Source: Odoribacteraceae bacterium
Lineage (GTDB): Bacteria; Bacteroidota; Bacteroidia; Bacteroidales; Marinifilaceae
Length of the DNA stretch: 6,126 nucleotides
Direction: 5' to 3'
Assembly (NCBI GenBank): GCA_031279175.1
Contig: JAITJA010000155.1
Span: 1 to 6,126, forward strand
This document shows, one piece after another, positions 1 through 5,591 of this stretch; position 1 is the first letter of the stretch, and every line of letters starts with the position of its first letter. The translations under genes and the position numbers were made by a program. The notes under the pieces were generated by a model that was not told the origin of the DNA, did no database searches, and worked only from the letters and a program-made list of their open reading frames with translations.

Positions 1-120
1 ATTCAGCGTGTGCCTTGTTACGTAGCGTCGTCAGAATTTTTACACCGTTAGCAAGCGTGTCGCCAGGTTGGAGGGAGACTTTTTACACCGTTGGCAAGCG
101 TGTTGAACAGCCTCTCGGGT

Positions 121-153
121 AAAAAGGAGACTGTATAAAGCATGTTGAGTCCC
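121..153 (-). terminator. Third, weak hairpin with T-tract
   Basis: Minus-strand GGGACT (153-148) can pair with AGTCTC (132-127), with one G-U wobble and a 15-nt loop, followed by CTTTTT near 126-121. Compared with the neighbouring unit, GTGC has been lost from the first arm, so the stem is short. It is probably a decayed copy with little terminator strength alone. Confidence 0.35.
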
Positions 154-158
154 GGGTG

Positions 159-196
159 AAAAAAAAGACTGCACAAAGCATGTTGAGCACAGTCTC
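159..196 (-). terminator. Second, imperfect hairpin terminator in tandem
   Basis: On the minus strand GAGACTGTGC (196-187) pairs with GTGCAGTCTT (174-165) as ten base pairs, three of them G-U wobbles. The 12-nt loop is followed by T residues to position 159. The wobbles pair only in RNA made from the minus strand, which supports that direction. It would act as a back-up for the perfect hairpin just upstream of it. Confidence 0.6.
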
Positions 197-202
197 GTGA
201 AT

Positions 203-240
203 AAAAAAGAGACTGTACAACGCCTTGTACAGTCTCTTTT
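203..240 (-). terminator. Perfect 16-bp hairpin terminator of the DUF3127 gene
   Basis: Positions 205-220 (AAAAGAGACTGTACAA) pair perfectly with 225-240 around a 4-nt loop (221-224). Read on the minus strand, the stem is followed by a run of six T residues (208-203). It begins 20 bp after the DUF3127 stop codon. The A/T ends of the stem would let it act on plus-strand transcripts too, but no plus-strand gene is seen to its left. Confidence 0.9.
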
Positions 241-260
241 AACTCTTTTACATGTAGGTT

Positions 261-644
261 TTAGAACGGGAGGTCGTCTTGTTCCTGCTGTTGCGGGATA
301 TCCTCCACCCGGTACTCGGGAATTTGCACCGCGTGGGATGGTTGTTCCTGTTGTGGTTGCATTCGTTCGATCCTCCATCCCTCGAGATTAGTGAAATAAG
401 CGGTTTGCCCCTGGTTTTCCCACTTGCGCCCGCGCAGGTCAAAATAGACCTTGATATTCTCTTGCAGTTGTATGTTCTCGATCAACTCACATCTATCCTG
501 GATGAGTTGTATCTTGATGAAATTATTCCATTGACTATTCCGTTCGTTCTCCACCTCGATGACAAATTCTCTTTTCTGGAAGCGGTCATTGATTTGTTGG
601 ATGTCCTCCTTGTAGATTAATTTACCGGTAATCTCGTAGCTCAT
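261..644 (-). CDS. DUF3127 family protein with SSB-like C-terminal tip
   Basis: This 127-residue protein starts MSYEITGKLI and matches my recollection of the DUF3127 family, small proteins common in Bacteroidota and related to single-stranded DNA-binding proteins. Residues 1-92 look like an all-beta, OB-like domain, with alternating strands such as REFVIEVE (25-32) and NFIKIQLI (41-48) and an aromatic-rich segment around W75-W90. Residues 95-122 form a Gln/Pro-rich, probably disordered linker. The protein ends DDLPF, very like the acidic tip of bacterial SSB that docks repair and replication partners. No signal peptide is seen, so it is cytoplasmic. The start codon lies 16 nt beyond the terminator at 661-693 and no good promoter fits between them. 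Nucleic-acid binding is inferred; no function is assigned beyond that. Confidence 0.85.
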   Translation of the reverse strand: MSYEITGKLIYKEDIQQINDRFQKREFVIEVENERNSQWNNFIKIQLIQDRCELIENIQLQENIKVYFDLRGRKWENQGQTAYFTNLEGWRIERMQPQQEQPSHAVQIPEYRVEDIPQQQEQDDLPF

Positions 645-660
645 GGGGTATGATTTTATA

Positions 661-693
661 AAAACAAGTCCACGTTACGGGTGGACTTGTTTT
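661..693 (-). terminator. Terminator of the FKBP operon
   Basis: AAAACAAGTCCAC (661-673) pairs perfectly over 13 bp with 681-693 around a 7-nt loop. On the minus strand the stem ends in a run of five T residues, about 20 bp after the stop codon of the exported FKBP gene. The A/T-rich ends make it potentially bidirectional. It also lies immediately ahead of the DUF3127 start codon, so any readthrough transcript would carry it as a 5' leader hairpin. Confidence 0.88.
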
Positions 694-713
694 AATGTTT
701 CGTGATACGTTGA

Positions 714-1442
714 TTAATGCGCGTGGTTATGCTCCCCGGCGCTGGTCTCTTCTTCCGGCACGATCTCCAGCAGTTCCACCTCGAAGATCAGCGTTTCATT
801 TGGTCCGATGCCGCCGTAATACCCTTGCGGGCCGTAGGCCAGGTCGGAGGGGATATACAGCGTCCACTTGGAGCCGACGGGCATCAGTTGGATGGCTTCC
901 GACCAGCCCTTGATCACGCCGCTACCGGCCTTGAACTGGAATGGCTCGCCTCTCTTGATGGAGGAGTCGAACTCGGTGCCATCGAGGAACGTGCCCTTGT
1001 AGTGCACCTTCACCATGTCCCCGAGGGCCGGGACGGGGCCTTCACCCGCGGTCTCGACCTTGTATTGCAGGCCGCTCTCGGTGGTCACGATGCCCTCTTT
1101 TTTCCCGTTCTTTGCCAGGAATTCCTCGCCTTTTTTCTTTGATTTTTCTGATTTCTCGGCGAATTGTTTCTCGACAAACTTGTTGATGTACATGCCAACC
1201 TCTTGTTGATCGGCGGGTAGTTCTTTCTTTTGCAGCGCGAGGTTCATCCCGGCGACGACGGCCGCGAGATTAGGTTCGTCGATGGCCGAGTTTCTGAACT
1301 GCATCCCGAACGAGTAACCGATATAGAACGAGGCCGTGTCGGTGTCATTTTTCAGCGATGTGCTGGTACTCGAGTAATTACAGCAGCTGGCAGAGGCCAG
1401 GGTAACGACAGACAAGATTAAAATAAAAGTCTTCATGTTCAT
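714..1442 (-). CDS. Exported FKBP-type peptidyl-prolyl isomerase (probable lipoprotein)
   Basis: A 242-residue Mip-like FKBP that should catalyse cis-trans isomerisation of proline bonds outside the cytoplasm. Residues 3-19 form a signal peptide (MKTFILIL..LASAS) followed by Cys20-Cys21. The site SAS-C is a loose lipobox, so lipoprotein anchoring is likely but not certain. Residues 35-115 are the helical FKBP_N dimerisation region, ending in a Lys-rich charged helix. Residues 138-227 are the FKBP_C catalytic domain. The usual pocket residues are present: Tyr148, Phe158-Asp159, Val176-Ile177, Trp180, Tyr203 and Phe220. The tail is acidic and ends EHNHAH, a short His-rich end that might bind metal. 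A second in-frame ATG at residue 3 is an equally good start. It is the second gene of an operon, 17 bp after the cytoplasmic paralogue, and is followed by a strong terminator. Confidence 0.93.
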   Translation of the reverse strand: MNMKTFILILSVVTLASASCCNYSSTSTSLKNDTDTASFYIGYSFGMQFRNSAIDEPNLAAVVAGMNLALQKKELPADQQEVGMYINKFVEKQFAEKSEKSKKKGEEFLAKNGKKEGIVTTESGLQYKVETAGEGPVPALGDMVKVHYKGTFLDGTEFDSSIKRGEPFQFKAGSGVIKGWSEAIQLMPVGSKWTLYIPSDLAYGPQGYYGGIGPNETLIFEVELLEIVPEEETSAGEHNHAH

Positions 1443-1459
1443 AGCTTTTGGTTTTAAAA

Positions 1460-2062
1460 TTATACAATATCTAATAACTCAATATCAAAGATCAATGTTT
1501 CGTTCGGGCCGATGGAGGCGCCCGTTCCGCGGCTCCCGTAGGCCAGTTCTGACGGGATAAATAGTTGCCACTTGGAGCCGGTAGGCATGATTTGCAATGC
1601 TTCTACCCATCCCTGTATCACGCCGTTCACGGGGAACTCGGCGGGTTGCCGGCGACGGTAGGAGGAGTCGAAGATCTCCCCGTTGACGAGCCGTCCCTCG
1701 TAATGACATTTCACCTTGTCGGTGTAGCGGGGGGTGGTGCCTTTCCCGGCGGTAATTATCTTGTATTGCAGTCCGCTGGGCAGCTCGACCACACCCTCTT
1801 TTGTTTTGTTTTCCTGCAGGAACAGTTGTCCTTTCTCGCGTGCTGCTTTTCCCTTGCCCTCTTGTAGTTTCGCGAAGTATTGTTGCAACAGCTTGTTGGC
1901 ATCTCCCGGCTCGATCTCTGGTTTTTCTCCCGCGAACGCGTCGCTCAAGGCCTTCGTGAAAGCCTCGATATTTAGTGTACGAACGCCGGAGGAGATCAGG
2001 TTGCTTGCCGTTCCCAGTCCCAGGCAGTAACTCACTTGGTCTAATTCTTCAGAATATTTCAT
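1460..2062 (-). CDS. Cytoplasmic FKBP-type peptidyl-prolyl isomerase
   Basis: With the start chosen here this is a 200-residue FklB/Mip-like FKBP without a signal peptide, so cytoplasmic. Residues 1-95 are the FKBP_N helical region (MKYSEELDQVSYCLGLG onward) and 112-199 the FKBP_C isomerase domain. Pocket residues are intact: Tyr121, Phe131-Asp132, Val148-Ile149, Trp152, Tyr175 and Phe192. The open frame extends upstream to 2134, adding 24 residues, but that start would sit in the -33 box of the promoter at 2105-2135. The extension also looks unlike the family, so the ATG at 2062 is preferred. It shares KW.L.IPS.LAYG and IGPNETLIF with the next gene, showing that the pair arose by duplication. 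The role is a folding helper or chaperone-like isomerase; substrates cannot be told from sequence. Confidence 0.93.
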   Translation of the reverse strand: MKYSEELDQVSYCLGLGTASNLISSGVRTLNIEAFTKALSDAFAGEKPEIEPGDANKLLQQYFAKLQEGKGKAAREKGQLFLQENKTKEGVVELPSGLQYKIITAGKGTTPRYTDKVKCHYEGRLVNGEIFDSSYRRRQPAEFPVNGVIQGWVEALQIMPTGSKWQLFIPSELAYGSRGTGASIGPNETLIFDIELLDIV

Positions 2063-2104
2063 GTAGAATAGTGATAAATGACAGTCGATTTGTGATGAAC
2101 GGGG

Positions 2105-2135
2105 CAAATGTACGAACAATGCGCGAATTGGCAAG
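2105..2135 (-). promoter_or_regulatory. Bacteroidota sigma-ABfr-type promoter for the FKBP operon
   Basis: The minus strand carries CTTG at 2135-2132 (-33 box, TTG core), a 19-nt spacer, then TACATTTG at 2112-2105. The latter fits the phylum's -7 consensus TAnnTTTG exactly, and the spacing is standard. Transcription should begin near 2098-2101, leaving a leader of roughly 37-40 nt before the ATG at 2062. No terminator is seen between the lolD stop codon and this promoter, so lolD readthrough may add to FKBP expression. Confidence 0.82.
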
Positions 2136-2165
2136 TAAAAGCGCGATGGATTTGCACGAAGCTTT

Positions 2166-2822
2166 TCACGCGTTCACGATCCTCCCGTCTTTCAGGTGTA
2201 TCTGCCGGTCGGACATGCTTGCCAGCGAGGGGTCGTGGGTGACGATGACGAACGTCTGCCCGAGTCGTTCGCGCAGGGAGAAGAAGAGGCGGTGTAACTC
2301 GTTCTTGTTGCGGGAGTCGAGATTCCCGGAAGGCTCGTCGGCCAACACCACCCCGGGGGCATTTACCAGCGCGCGCGCCACCGCCACCCGTTGTTGTTCC
2401 CCCCCGGAGAGCTCGTTGGGCTTGTGGTATATCCTGTCGGCGAGGCCGAGCAGTTGCAATAGTTCCAGGGCTTTTCTTTCTCCTTCCTTCCTCCCGTCGC
2501 CCTTGATCCATGCCGGGATGCAGGTATTTTCCAGGGCGGTAAACTCGGGCAGCAGGTGATGATGCTGGAAGACAAACCCGATATTGGCATTGCGGAAGGT
2601 CGCCAACTTATCGCGGGAGAGCCTCGCGACGTCCACGGAATCGTGATAAACCTCCCCGGAGCCCGGCGTGTCCAGCGTGCCGAGGATATGCAGTAGCGTG
2701 CTCTTCCCCGCCCCGCTGGGGCCGACGATAGTGACCAGTTCCCGGTCCTGTATGACGAGATCAATGCCCTTTAACACTTGCAACTCCCCGTAATTTTTCG
2801 TGATACCTTTAATTTCAATCAT
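2166..2822 (-). CDS. lolD: LolD-like ABC transporter ATP-binding protein
   Basis: A complete 218-residue ABC ATPase. Visible motifs are the Walker A GPSGAGKST (34-42), Q-loop Gln86, signature LSGGEQQR (138-145), Walker B VVLADEPSGNLD (158-169) with catalytic Glu163, and the switch His196. The length, the EPSGNLD Walker B and the HHHLLPEFTALEN stretch after the Q-loop fit the LolD/MacB (MJ0796) subfamily. LolD powers LolCE in releasing lipoproteins from the inner membrane for transfer to the outer membrane. No permease gene lies beside it here, so its partner must be encoded elsewhere and the LolD role is an inference from subfamily. A MacB- or FtsE-like role is the main alternative. The start codon at 2822 is divergent from tex, 83 bp away. 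Confidence 0.9.
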   Translation of the reverse strand: MIEIKGITKNYGELQVLKGIDLVIQDRELVTIVGPSGAGKSTLLHILGTLDTPGSGEVYHDSVDVARLSRDKLATFRNANIGFVFQHHHLLPEFTALENTCIPAWIKGDGRKEGERKALELLQLLGLADRIYHKPNELSGGEQQRVAVARALVNAPGVVLADEPSGNLDSRNKNELHRLFFSLRERLGQTFVIVTHDPSLASMSDRQIHLKDGRIVNA

Positions 2823-2905
2823 GTATTTTCACGTGTTTTTCGGGGTTAAAGGTAGTGTTTCACGGGGAGAAGGTGTATCTTCGCCCTGCAAAATAATTCA
2901 GGAGC
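2823..2905. promoter_or_regulatory. Divergent promoter region between lolD and tex
   Basis: This 83-bp gap must drive both genes. On the plus strand TATCTTCG at 2876-2883 matches TAnnTTTG in all but one base, and would give a leader of about 15 nt for tex; no clear -33 TTG stands at the right distance. On the minus strand TACCTTTA (2854-2847) is a one-mismatch -7 candidate for lolD, again without a good -33 box. AGGAG at 2900-2904 lies only one base from the tex ATG, too close to be a normal ribosome binding site. Confidence 0.45.
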
Positions 2906-5032
2906 ATGGAATACTATATTAATCCCGTGAATTACGTGGTTGAAAAGAGTGGCTTTAGCGGTCATCACGTGAAGAACTTGCTAGTACTGCTAGATGGTGG
3001 GGCCACGATACCCTTCATCGCCCGTTACCGGAAGGAGATGACCGGCAGCATGGACGAGGTACAGGTTGAACAGGCCCGCGCCCTGTACGACCAATTCAAG
3101 GAGCTGGAAAAACGAAAAAAGACGGTCATTGACAACATCGAGCAACAGGGAAAATTGACCCCCGCCCTGAGAAAGCAAGTCGAGGAATGCGCGAACCCCC
3201 GCTTGCTGGAGGATCTCTACCTGCCCTACAAGCCGAAAAAGCAAACGCGCGCCTCGCGGGCCAGGGCCAGGGGCTTGGAACCACTGGCGGACTGGCTGGC
3301 GCGGCAAGAAGAAGGGTCGGTAAGGGAAAAGGCGGCGGGATTCACGGGCGACGGGAACGAGGAAGAAGCCCTGCAAGGAGCGCGAGACATCATTGCCGAG
3401 CGGGTAAGCGAGAACGAGCGCGCCCGCGACGTCACGCGTCATTTCTTCACCCGGTCGGCGGTAGTGGTCTCCAGGGTAATAAAGGGAAAGGAAGAAGAGG
3501 GAGAGAAGTTCATGGACTATTTTGACTACGCGGAATCCTCGCGACGCGTCCCCTCGCACCGGATGCTGGCCATCCGCCGGGGGGAGAGCGCGGGCATCCT
3601 GAAGGTAGGGGTCGAGATCACCGACGAGGCCCCCCTCGTCATCATCGAAAGGCAGTACGTCAAGGCGAAAAACGAAAGCGCGGCGCAGGTAAGCATGGCC
3701 GTCAAAGATGGATACAAGCGCCTCCTGCTCCCCTCCATCGAGTCCGAGTACTTGCAGGAAAGCAAGCGGAAGGCGGACGCGGAAGCCATCAAGGTCTTCG
3801 CCGAAAACCTCCGCCAGCTATTACTCGCCCCACCGCTGGGAAGCAAGCGCGTCCTGGCCATCGACCCCGGCTACAGGACAGGCTGCAAGATCGTTTGCCT
3901 CGACCAGACCGGCCTCTTGTTGCATGACGAGACAATCTACCCACACCCCCCTCGCGACGAAACGCGAAAGGCCTCGACAAGCATCGCCTCGCTAGTAAAA
4001 CACTACAATATAGAAGCTATCGCCATCGGCAACGGCGCCGCCGGACGGGAAACGGAGCGATTCATCCGCGAGATACCACTCGACAGGCAAGTACAGGTAT
4101 TCCTCGTCAACGAGAACGGAGCCTCCATCTATTCCGCCTCACAGATCGCCCGCGACGAGTTCCCCGATCGCGACATCACCGTCCGCGGGGCAATATCCAT
4201 CGGCCGTCGCCTGATGGACCCGCTAGCCGAGCTAGTCAAGATAGACCCAAAATCAATCGGCGTGGGGCAATACCAGCACGACGTGGACCAGACGCGCTTG
4301 AGAGAAAGCCTCGACCGCGTCGTGGAATCATGCGTGAACCGGGTAGGAGTCAACCTGAACACCGCCGGCGCCTGCCTGCTCACGCGCGTCTCGGGGCTCG
4401 GACCCGTCCTGGCGGGAAATATCGTGGAATACATCCGCGAACACGGACCATTCCGCGACAGGCAAGAATTAAAACGCGTCAAGCGAATGGGAGAGAAAAC
4501 CCACGAGCAATGCGCCGGCTTCCTGCGAATACCGGGGGCAAGCAACCCGCTAGACAACTCCGCCGTGCACCCCGAATCCTACCCCGTCGTGGAACGCATG
4601 GCGCGAGACGCGGGGCTATCCCTCCAGGAATTAATCGGGAACGAACAAGCCTGCGCGGCCATCGACCTGCAACGCTACGCGGACGACCGCGTCGGGCTGC
4701 CCACCCTGCAAGATATCATCGAAGAACTAAAAAAACCAGGACGCGACCCACGTTCCATCCCCGAAACATTCGACTTCGCGGGAAACGTGCACGCGATCGA
4801 AGACCTGTCAGAGGGAATGATCGTACCGGGAATCGTCACCAACATCACCAACTTCGGCCTCTTCGTCGACGTCGGCGTCAAGCAAAACGGGCTGGTACAC
4901 GTCTCCGAAATCTCGGACAAGTTCATCACCAACCCCGCGGACGTCATCGCCTTGCACCAGCGAGTGATGGTAAAAATACTCCGCGTCGACAAGGCGCGAC
5001 GACGCCTAAACCTCTCCATCCGGCAAGCATGA
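2906..5032 (+). CDS. tex: Tex family S1 RNA-binding protein
   Basis: A full-length 708-residue Tex (YhgF) protein, a cytoplasmic nucleic-acid-binding factor linked in other bacteria to transcription and RNA handling. The N-terminal helical Tex domain spans about 1-190, including ATIPFIARYRKEMTGSMDEV and LLEDLYLPYKPKKQTRA. The YqgF/RNase H-like domain starts near 314 with LAIDPGYRTGCK and continues through VNENGASIYSAS. Next comes the highly conserved block DPLAELVKIDPKSIGVGQYQ, then helix-hairpin-helix modules around 470-560 (SGLGPVLAGNIVEYIREHG). The S1 RNA-binding domain fills 634-707 (GMIVPGIVTNITNFGLFVDV to RRRLNLSIRQ). No domain is missing and no frameshift is seen. The Tex YqgF domain is generally considered non-catalytic. 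It is transcribed away from lolD and precedes nfeD-floA by 64 bp. Confidence 0.96.
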   Translation: MEYYINPVNYVVEKSGFSGHHVKNLLVLLDGGATIPFIARYRKEMTGSMDEVQVEQARALYDQFKELEKRKKTVIDNIEQQGKLTPALRKQVEECANPRLLEDLYLPYKPKKQTRASRARARGLEPLADWLARQEEGSVREKAAGFTGDGNEEEALQGARDIIAERVSENERARDVTRHFFTRSAVVVSRVIKGKEEEGEKFMDYFDYAESSRRVPSHRMLAIRRGESAGILKVGVEITDEAPLVIIERQYVKAKNESAAQVSMAVKDGYKRLLLPSIESEYLQESKRKADAEAIKVFAENLRQLLLAPPLGSKRVLAIDPGYRTGCKIVCLDQTGLLLHDETIYPHPPRDETRKASTSIASLVKHYNIEAIAIGNGAAGRETERFIREIPLDRQVQVFLVNENGASIYSASQIARDEFPDRDITVRGAISIGRRLMDPLAELVKIDPKSIGVGQYQHDVDQTRLRESLDRVVESCVNRVGVNLNTAGACLLTRVSGLGPVLAGNIVEYIREHGPFRDRQELKRVKRMGEKTHEQCAGFLRIPGASNPLDNSAVHPESYPVVERMARDAGLSLQELIGNEQACAAIDLQRYADDRVGLPTLQDIIEELKKPGRDPRSIPETFDFAGNVHAIEDLSEGMIVPGIVTNITNFGLFVDVGVKQNGLVHVSEISDKFITNPADVIALHQRVMVKILRVDKARRRLNLSIRQA

Positions 5033-5076
5033 AAAAAATAATCAACACCGCCTCCCGCCCCCTCCCGATTAAATCG

Positions 5077-5084
5077 TACCTTAG
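5077..5084 (+). promoter_or_regulatory. Possible -7 element ahead of the NfeD gene
   Basis: TACCTTAG is one base from TAnnTTTG and lies 12 bp before the NfeD ATG, in the 64-bp gap after tex. No TTG is seen at the expected -33 position, and no terminator hairpin follows tex. Cotranscription from tex is therefore equally possible. Confidence 0.3.
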
Positions 5085-5096
5085 CGAGCGAAAAAA

Positions 5097-5588
5097 ATGT
5101 CAAACTATGAAACGAATCACATGGAATGGTTGATCTTAATCATGCTAATCGTGGTAGGATTCATCCTGCTACTCCTCGAATTCCTCGTCTTCCCCGGTGT
5201 AAACGTCGTCGGGATCATCGGCTTCACATGCGTGGGCGCGGCCGTGTACATCGCCTACTCGCGCCTCGGCGCGACGGCTGGCCACCTCACCCTACTGGCC
5301 ATCGCCGCGGGAGGTTTCGCCGCGACATGGTACGCCCTACGCTCGAAAACATGGAAACGATTACAGCTAGACGCGCGTATCGACAGCACCGTCGAACGCG
5401 TTGACGCACTAATCAACGAGGGCGACGAGGGAACATGCCTCGGGCGCCTGGCACCGGCAGGAAAAATCCGCGTGGGAAAAGAAATCGTGGAAGCCCGGTC
5501 GCTCGGCGGCTACATCGACGCGAACAGTGAAGTCATCGTCGTCAAAGTATTCAAGAACAAAGTAATTGTAAAACTCAAAACAGAATAG
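5097..5588 (+). CDS. Short NfeD-like membrane protein
   Basis: A 163-residue protein of the short NfeD (NfeD1b) type. Three hydrophobic segments are seen at about 10-32, 36-54 and 62-81, the first with the typical LLLLEFLVFPG motif. A small C-terminal OB-like beta domain (about 108-162) follows, with GDEGTCLGRLAPAGKIRVG and VIVVKVFKNKVIVK. No ClpP-like protease domain is present, as expected for the short form. A second ATG at 5121 (MEWLILIM) would start right at the first membrane segment and is a reasonable alternative. The gene ends 3 bp before floA; this pairing is widely conserved, and NfeD proteins are thought to act with flotillins in membrane microdomains. The OB domain should face the cytoplasm, by inference. 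Confidence 0.92.
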   Translation: MSNYETNHMEWLILIMLIVVGFILLLLEFLVFPGVNVVGIIGFTCVGAAVYIAYSRLGATAGHLTLLAIAAGGFAATWYALRSKTWKRLQLDARIDSTVERVDALINEGDEGTCLGRLAPAGKIRVGKEIVEARSLGGYIDANSEVIVVKVFKNKVIVKLKTE

Positions 5589-5591
5589 TGT

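Larger units (their letters stand above)
38..240. repeat. Degenerate tandem hairpin repeats downstream of the DUF3127 gene
   Basis: About five diverged copies of a 38-52 bp unit lie head to tail. Copies start near plus-strand positions 34, 76, 128, 166 and 210, each opening with AGACT or a variant. The two leftmost share a 23-nt block (38-60 and 81-103) with one mismatch. The next two share AGACTG(N)3AAAGCATGTTGAG. On the minus strand each unit reads roughly GAGACTG, then CAACAYGCTT in the loop, then CAGTCTC and a T-run. Because loop sequence is shared as well as stems, tandem duplication is more likely than independent origin. No gene is visible from 1 to 260; positions 1-37 hold only a further ACACGCT fragment (minus strand) that may be a sixth remnant. 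The array lies just beyond the stop codon at 261, so a role in termination or 3'-end protection is inferred. Confidence 0.75.

Noticed and set aside
38..240. A CRISPR array
   Set aside because: Unit length and spacing vary, copies differ in many places, the spacers are not unique sequences between constant repeats, and no cas gene is nearby. Stem plus T-tract structure fits terminators better.
40..378. A minus-strand open frame with repeated QHA-like peptides at the left edge
   Set aside because: The peptide repetition simply reflects the DNA hairpin repeats, and the frame overlaps the start-to-stop region of the DUF3127 gene in another frame. There is no family resemblance.
2063..2134. A 24-residue N-terminal extension of the cytoplasmic FKBP
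   Set aside because: The upstream ATG lies within the -33 box of a near-perfect promoter, so it would not be transcribed from it, and the extension is unlike other FklB-type proteins.
2159..2168. The palindrome GAAGCTTTTC at the lolD stop codon as a terminator
   Set aside because: The stem is too short and no T-tract follows it on the minus strand.
1975..2559. A 194-residue plus-strand open frame opposite the lolD and FKBP genes
   Set aside because: It lies antisense to two clearly recognised proteins and crosses their intergenic promoter. Its translation is Ser/Arg-rich low-complexity sequence with no recognisable family.
4330..5133. A 267-residue plus-strand open frame overlapping the end of tex
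   Set aside because: The translation is extremely Arg/Pro-rich, as expected from a shifted frame of GC-rich DNA, while the tex frame keeps its YqgF, HhH and S1 motifs throughout.
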